Shown piece by piece: positions 21,080 through 24,918 of a stretch of 24,918 bases of DNA; position 1 is the first letter of the stretch; each line of letters starts with the position of its first letter. Source of the stretch: Acidobacteriota bacterium (GTDB lineage: Bacteria > Acidobacteriota > Vicinamibacteria > Vicinamibacterales > JAKQTR01); contig JAPKZP010000063.1 of the NCBI GenBank assembly GCA_026393735.1, positions 1 through 24,918 on the forward strand, given 5' to 3'. Both the position numbers and the translations under genes were made by a program. The notes below the pieces were generated by a model that saw only the letters and a program-made list of their open reading frames with translations, ran no database searches and was not told where the DNA came from.

Positions 21080-23386
21080 GTGCGCACTGTCACCGCCGTC
21101 TTCACCGTCGCGCTCTTCGCCGGGTCGGTCCTGCTGTTCCTGCTCGAGCCGCTGTTCGGCCGCCTCGTCCTGCCGACGCTGGGCGGCGCGCCGGCGGTAT
21201 GGGCCACGTGCCTCGTGTTCTTCCAGTTGACGCTGCTGGCCGGGTACCTCTATGCGTGGGCGTCGACGCGCTGGCTCGGGCTGCGATCGCAGCTCGCGGT
21301 GCACTCGGCGCTGCTCGTGCTGGCCGTGGCCGTTCTCCCCGTTCGCATTGTGCCCGGCTGGGCTCCGCCGCCGAGTGCGAATCCCATCCCGTGGCTGCTA
21401 GCCGTGCTGACGGTCTCGATCGGGTTGCCGTTCTTCGTCGTGTCGACCACGGCCCCGATCCTGCAGCACTGGTTCGCCAACACGGAGCATCCCGACGCGC
21501 ACGACCCGTACTTCCTCTACCGCGCCAGCAACCTGGGCAGCATGATCGGGCTTGTCGGGTATCCGTTTCTCGTCGAGCCGTGGCTGGGCGTGAACGCACA
21601 GGGCATCGCGTGGTCGACAGGCTACATGGTCTTTGCGGTGCTCGTGCTTGGGTGTGCCGCACTGCTCTGGAAGCACCCGCGCGGCCAGCGTGCGGGCTCA
21701 GTCTCGATCACTGCCCCAGACCCTGCAGTCCCCAAGACTGGTCCGAACGCCGATGTGGCGAAGGGCTTCAGCCCTGCGAAGACAGGCCTGAAGGCCTGTT
21801 CCACAGGCAGCAAACCCAACGCGAGTCCTGACCTCGCTCTATCCGGGTCGCAGCTTCTTCGCTGGACGACCCTCGCCGCGGTGCCGTCCAGCCTGCTGCT
21901 TGGCGTGACGACATACCTGTCGACGGACGTGGCGGTCGTACCGCTGTTGTGGGTCGTGCCGCTGCTGCTGTACCTGTCGACCTTCGTCCTTGCGTTTGCG
22001 CCACGGCCGCTTATTCCCACGCGCGTGCTGGTGATCCTGCTGCCGCTCGTCGTGCTGCCGCTCGGCATCGTCCTGGCGGTCGGCGTGTCGGAGCCCGCCT
22101 GGGCGTTCGTGCCGCTGCACCTGGCCGCGTTCTTCATTTCGGCGCTGATCTGCCACCAGCAACTGGCGGATGAACGCCCGCCCGCCCAGTTCCTGACCCT
22201 CTTCTACCTGTGCCTGTCGGTGGGCGGCGCGATCGGCGGGCTGTTCAATGCGCTGGTGGCGCCGCTCGTCTTCACGCTCCCCCGGGAGTACCCACTCGCC
22301 ATCGTAGCCGTGTGCCTGCTCAAGCCCTACCGTGGCGTGCCGGTCAAGCGGGCGAGGATGGACGCTGCCGACCTCTGGATGCCGGTCGCGCTTGGCACGG
22401 CGACCTTCGCCCTGCTGGCCATGACGGGGCAGAGCGGTTCGAGTCTGGGGAAGCTGGGGCTGCCGCTCGGCCTGGGGCTGCCCGTCTTCCTGTGCTACGT
22501 GTTCTCACCACGCCCGGTGCGCCTCGGCCTGGGGCTCGCGGCCGTGCTCCTCGTGTGGTCGCTGCAGCCGAGCAAGTTCGGCGCCGTCGTCGATGTCGAG
22601 CGGAGTTTCTTCGGTGTGCACCGGGTCGTGGTCGACAGCGAGCACCACCTGCGACTGCTGTTCCACGGCAACACGCTGCACGGCGCACAAAGCCTCGACC
22701 CGGCGAAGGCGCGCGAACCGCAGACGTACTACACGCGCAGCGGGCCGGCGGGCCAGGTGTTCGAGGCGATGGCACGGAAGGCGGGCCAGTCGATCGGGGT
22801 GGTCGGCCTGGGCACGGGTGCCCTCGCCGGCTACGCACTGCCAGGCCAGACATGGACGTTTTACGAGATCGACCCCGTCGTGCTGCGCCTGGCGCGCGAC
22901 GCGGGGTACTTCTCGTTTCTTCGTGACGCCGCCGTGCCCGTGCGCGTCGAGGTGGGGGACGCGAGGCTGTCGCTCGTGCACGCGCCCGCGCACGGCTTCG
23001 ATCTCCTGGTCCTCGATGCGTTCAGCTCGGACGCCGTGCCTGTGCACCTGCTCACCCGGGAGGCCGTCCAGCTGTACCTCTCGAAGCTGAAGCCGGGAGG
23101 CGTGTTGGCCTTTCACGCATCCAGCCGGTTCCTGCGGCTTCGGCGGGAGTTCCTGGCGCTCGCGAACGACGCCGGGCTGGCGCACGTGCGCCAGTTGGAC
23201 ATGAGAAGCATGAGCAAGGACGACTGGTCGGGCTGGACGCCGTCGGAATGGGTCGTGATGGCGCGCGATCGCGAGGACCTGGGGCCGCTCGGGTCCGACA
23301 GCCGCTGGGGCCGCATTGAAGAGCCGGCCGCCCGCGTGTGGACCGACGACTACTCGAACCTGTTGGCCTTGTTCCGCTGGCGGTAG
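21080..23386 (+). CDS. Fused membrane/spermidine-synthase-like protein (copy 2)
   Basis: 768 residues from GTG 21080, 10 bases after the stop of copy 1, and collinear with it from ALFAGSVLLFLLEP to the C-terminal WTDDYSN. Same layout: multi-segment membrane part (about residues 5-520), then the aminopropyltransferase-like domain with LLFHGNTLHGAQ, TYYTRSGPAGQ, VVGLGTGALAG (about 573) ending in YEIDP, and LDAFSSDAVPVHLLT (about 644). All segments conserved in copy 1 are kept, so both copies look functional. The hydrophilic loop near residues 228-240 differs: here it is encoded by two short palindromes (21762-21799) and reads KGFSPAKTGLKACSTG. Tandem duplication followed by divergence is the simplest origin. 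Its last 37 bases overlap the convergent symporter gene. Confidence 0.87.
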   Translation: MRTVTAVFTVALFAGSVLLFLLEPLFGRLVLPTLGGAPAVWATCLVFFQLTLLAGYLYAWASTRWLGLRSQLAVHSALLVLAVAVLPVRIVPGWAPPPSANPIPWLLAVLTVSIGLPFFVVSTTAPILQHWFANTEHPDAHDPYFLYRASNLGSMIGLVGYPFLVEPWLGVNAQGIAWSTGYMVFAVLVLGCAALLWKHPRGQRAGSVSITAPDPAVPKTGPNADVAKGFSPAKTGLKACSTGSKPNASPDLALSGSQLLRWTTLAAVPSSLLLGVTTYLSTDVAVVPLLWVVPLLLYLSTFVLAFAPRPLIPTRVLVILLPLVVLPLGIVLAVGVSEPAWAFVPLHLAAFFISALICHQQLADERPPAQFLTLFYLCLSVGGAIGGLFNALVAPLVFTLPREYPLAIVAVCLLKPYRGVPVKRARMDAADLWMPVALGTATFALLAMTGQSGSSLGKLGLPLGLGLPVFLCYVFSPRPVRLGLGLAAVLLVWSLQPSKFGAVVDVERSFFGVHRVVVDSEHHLRLLFHGNTLHGAQSLDPAKAREPQTYYTRSGPAGQVFEAMARKAGQSIGVVGLGTGALAGYALPGQTWTFYEIDPVVLRLARDAGYFSFLRDAAVPVRVEVGDARLSLVHAPAHGFDLLVLDAFSSDAVPVHLLTREAVQLYLSKLKPGGVLAFHASSRFLRLRREFLALANDAGLAHVRQLDMRSMSKDDWSGWTPSEWVVMARDREDLGPLGSDSRWGRIEEPAARVWTDDYSNLLALFRWR
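21762..21799. repeat. REP-like palindrome pair inside a coding sequence
   Basis: AGGGCT-TC-AGCCCT (21762-21775) and ACAGGCCT-GA-AGGCCTGT (21782-21799) stand six bases apart in frame within copy 2. They share the 2-base-gap design, and partly the sequence, of the intergenic repeats at 12163-12292; both TTCAGCCCTGCG and the CCTG(C/T)TCCAC flank recur. Copy 1 has no such palindromes in the matching loop. Confidence 0.8.
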
Positions 23387-24750
23387 GCGAGGACCGCGGC
23401 GCCGTACGCCGTCACCGCGCTGGTCAGCCCGATCGTCGCGGGAGTCCAGATACTCCCGGCGTGGCTGCCCACGGCGGCCTGCGTGGCCGCCACGGCCACC
23501 GCGCCAGCCGCGATCGACCACGAGACTTCGCGCCGCCGGTCCGTGCGCGCGTGGAGCGCGACGGTCAGCGGCACGAACAGCGTCGCGCCGAGCATCGAGT
23601 AGAAGACGCTCAGCGCCCCGACGATAGTCGGGGTGATCAGGGCAATCGCAATTCCGCACATGCCGCCCGCCACCGCCGCCCGCCGCGCCATCCTGAGCAC
23701 CTGGGCGTCCGACGCCGACGGATTCACGAATCGCCGGTAGAGATCCTGCGAGAGCGACGTCGAGAGCATGAACAGCACGGCGTCAGCGGCGCTGATCTCG
23801 GCTGAAAAGATCGCGGCGAGCAGCAGGCTGCCGATGCCGGCGGGGAGATCGCGCACGAGCAGCGTGGGAAGCGCCAGTTCCTGGGCGAGACCCGGGTGAT
23901 GCATCCGGGCCGTCATGCCGAGCAGCGCCGGCACGAATCCGAACAGCATCAGCATGACGGCGTTGGCCCCGACGCCGATCCGCACAGCACGCGCCGAGAC
24001 GCCGCCGAAGGTCTTCTGCAGCAGTCCCGGCGAGCTCATGAACGCCGGGACCAGCAGCACGAGAAACGCGAGCGACGACGAGCCGCGCCAGAACGACGCG
24101 AAACCCGGATCCGGGGACGCCTGCAGGATCGCGCCGACGCCCCCCGCCCCCGCCAGCACCACGGGCAGGGCAATCGCGAACCCGCAGAGCTTGACGCACA
24201 GCTGCACGACGTTGACCCACGCCGACCCGAGCAGGCCGCCCGCCGCGAAGTAGGTTGTCACGAGACCGCCGCCGATCAGGCAGCCCGCCCACTTGGGAAG
24301 CCCGGCGACGACGTTGAGGATCCAGGCGATGCCGATCAACTGGCCGGCGAGGATCGACAGCGTCGCCAGCCACAGGATGGCCGAGATGGTCGCACGGACT
24401 CGGCCGCCAAACCGGTGTTCGAGCAGATCGCCGGTGGTCAGGAATCCATGCGCCGAGGCGAGGCGCCAGGCGCGCGGGCCAATCCAGAATGCAAGCAGGA
24501 GCGATCCGATGCCCGCCGACCCGTTCCACCACCAGGCGCTCAGGCCGTCGCGGTACGCGAGTCCGGTGGCGCCGACGGTGGACCCGGCGCCGATGTTCGC
24601 GGCCAACAGCGTCGAGAACAGCAGGATTGGGGGCAATCCGCGGTTGGCCACGAAGAAGCTCGTCGAGTTCTTGACCTTCCGGCTGACCGCCAGGCCCACG
24701 GCGAGGAGCACGCCGGAGTAGCAGGCGAGGAGCAGCAGGTGGAGGTTCAC
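23350..24750 (-). CDS. Sodium:solute symporter family (SSF) transporter
   Basis: 466 residues from GTG 24750, one base after the TGA of the upstream peptidase gene (TGA-C-GTG), so translation is likely coupled; the frame further upstream is a shadow of that gene. About 13 hydrophobic segments are spread over the whole length, as in SSF carriers. Family marks: SRKVKNSTSFFVANR near the start (residues 21-35), the segment LLAANIGAGSTVGATGLAY with the core-helix glycines, GGLLGSAWVNVVQ after the middle, and AEISAADAVLFMLSTSLSQDLYRRF, the SSF loop with S/T-rich sodium-site residues. It should import a small solute with Na+ across the inner membrane. Substrate cannot be read from sequence; pairing with a P1-type peptidase hints at amino acids or peptides. 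The 3' end overlaps the convergent spermidine-synthase-like gene by 37 bases. Confidence 0.9.
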   Translation of the reverse strand: MNLHLLLLACYSGVLLAVGLAVSRKVKNSTSFFVANRGLPPILLFSTLLAANIGAGSTVGATGLAYRDGLSAWWWNGSAGIGSLLLAFWIGPRAWRLASAHGFLTTGDLLEHRFGGRVRATISAILWLATLSILAGQLIGIAWILNVVAGLPKWAGCLIGGGLVTTYFAAGGLLGSAWVNVVQLCVKLCGFAIALPVVLAGAGGVGAILQASPDPGFASFWRGSSSLAFLVLLVPAFMSSPGLLQKTFGGVSARAVRIGVGANAVMLMLFGFVPALLGMTARMHHPGLAQELALPTLLVRDLPAGIGSLLLAAIFSAEISAADAVLFMLSTSLSQDLYRRFVNPSASDAQVLRMARRAAVAGGMCGIAIALITPTIVGALSVFYSMLGATLFVPLTVALHARTDRRREVSWSIAAGAVAVAATQAAVGSHAGSIWTPATIGLTSAVTAYGAAVLAYRQRNKANRFE

Positions 24751-24751
24751 G

Positions 24752-24918
24752 TCAGCGTGGTGGCGCCTGCAGGTCGCGCACGGCGGGGAGTCCCGGCAGA
24801 CTCGTCGCCTGCCGCACGCCGCGCAGCACGGCTGCGGACACGGCCTCGGCGGCCAGGGCACCGACGGTGCTCACGTCGGCCTCTCCAGGGAACGCGCCGG
24901 TTGCCAGCGCGAACAGCG
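24752..24918 (-). CDS. P1-type peptidase (L-aminopeptidase/D-esterase family), C-terminal end
   Basis: Only the last 55 residues are inside the window; the gene runs off the right edge. Reading the minus strand, the frame ends in TGA at 24754-24752 and gives LFALATGAFPGEADVSTVG, then ALAAEAVSAAVLRGVRQATS and LPGLPAVRDL. This is how P1/S58-related peptidases (PF03576) end: an (F/V)ALATG strand, a spacer with Asp, then an Ala-rich helix ALAAEAVxxAVLRxVRxA. The autoprocessing site and catalytic residues are outside. The following SSF transporter gene begins one base after the stop, so the two form an operon and probably serve one catabolic task. The family call comes from this C-terminal pattern alone. 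Confidence 0.7.
   Translation of the reverse strand, partial: LFALATGAFPGEADVSTVGALAAEAVSAAVLRGVRQATSLPGLPAVRDLQAPPR

Overview
The window is GC-rich bacterial DNA with densely packed genes and no rRNA, tRNA, CRISPR array, phage or transposase gene. Gene content (fused membrane/spermidine-synthase-like proteins, a DUF1684 lipoprotein, a 1000-residue secreted S9 peptidase, P1-type peptidase, Fis-type sigma54 activator) and short palindromes built on GGGCTTCAGCCC fit an Acidobacteriota genome, probably class Vicinamibacteria. That assignment is inference from style, not from a marker gene.

Layout. (1) 2-4212 (+): a lipid/CoA operon with the C-terminal part of a KAS III-like protein, a FabG-like reductase, an SCP-x type thiolase, an alpha/beta hydrolase and a TetR regulator. 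(2) 4196-5182 (-): a molybdo-hydroxylase FAD subunit with a 4Fe-4S insert, without partner subunits, preceded by three palindromic 19-bp repeats that overlap its probable promoter. (3) 5289-10014 (-): a tripartite efflux operon (TolC-like, HlyD-like, two ABC-2 permeases) with no ATPase gene; the first permease is interrupted by an in-frame amber codon. (4) 10181-12131 (-): a small STAS protein and a GAF-AAA-Fis sigma54 activator. (5) 12335-13708 (+): an M20 metallopeptidase ending at a strong bidirectional terminator, facing (6) 13821-16823 (-): a secreted S9 prolyl-oligopeptidase-family enzyme. (7) 16824-17328: a 505-bp non-coding stretch holding a roughly 200-bp foldback structure. (8) 17329-18688 (-): DUF1684 lipoprotein and COG2945-type hydrolase with overlapping ends. 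(9) 18793-23386 (+): two tandem paralogous fused membrane/spermidine-synthase-like proteins, the second with palindromic repeats inserted in its reading frame. (10) 23350-24918 (-): an SSF symporter translationally coupled to the end of a P1-type peptidase gene.

Region 1 carries the parts of a beta-ketothiolase/ketoreductase route acting on acyl-CoA substrates, with TetR as the likely local switch. Region 3 is a cell-envelope exporter whose ATPase must be elsewhere if the machine works. The M20, S9 and P1 peptidases and the SSF carrier point to a peptide-scavenging lifestyle.

I do not see a clearly new multi-gene system. The most unusual points are the KAS III-like protein lacking the His and Asn of its catalytic triad, the triple palindrome before the orphan FAD subunit, the amber-split permease, the palindromes that entered a coding sequence, and the foldback element.
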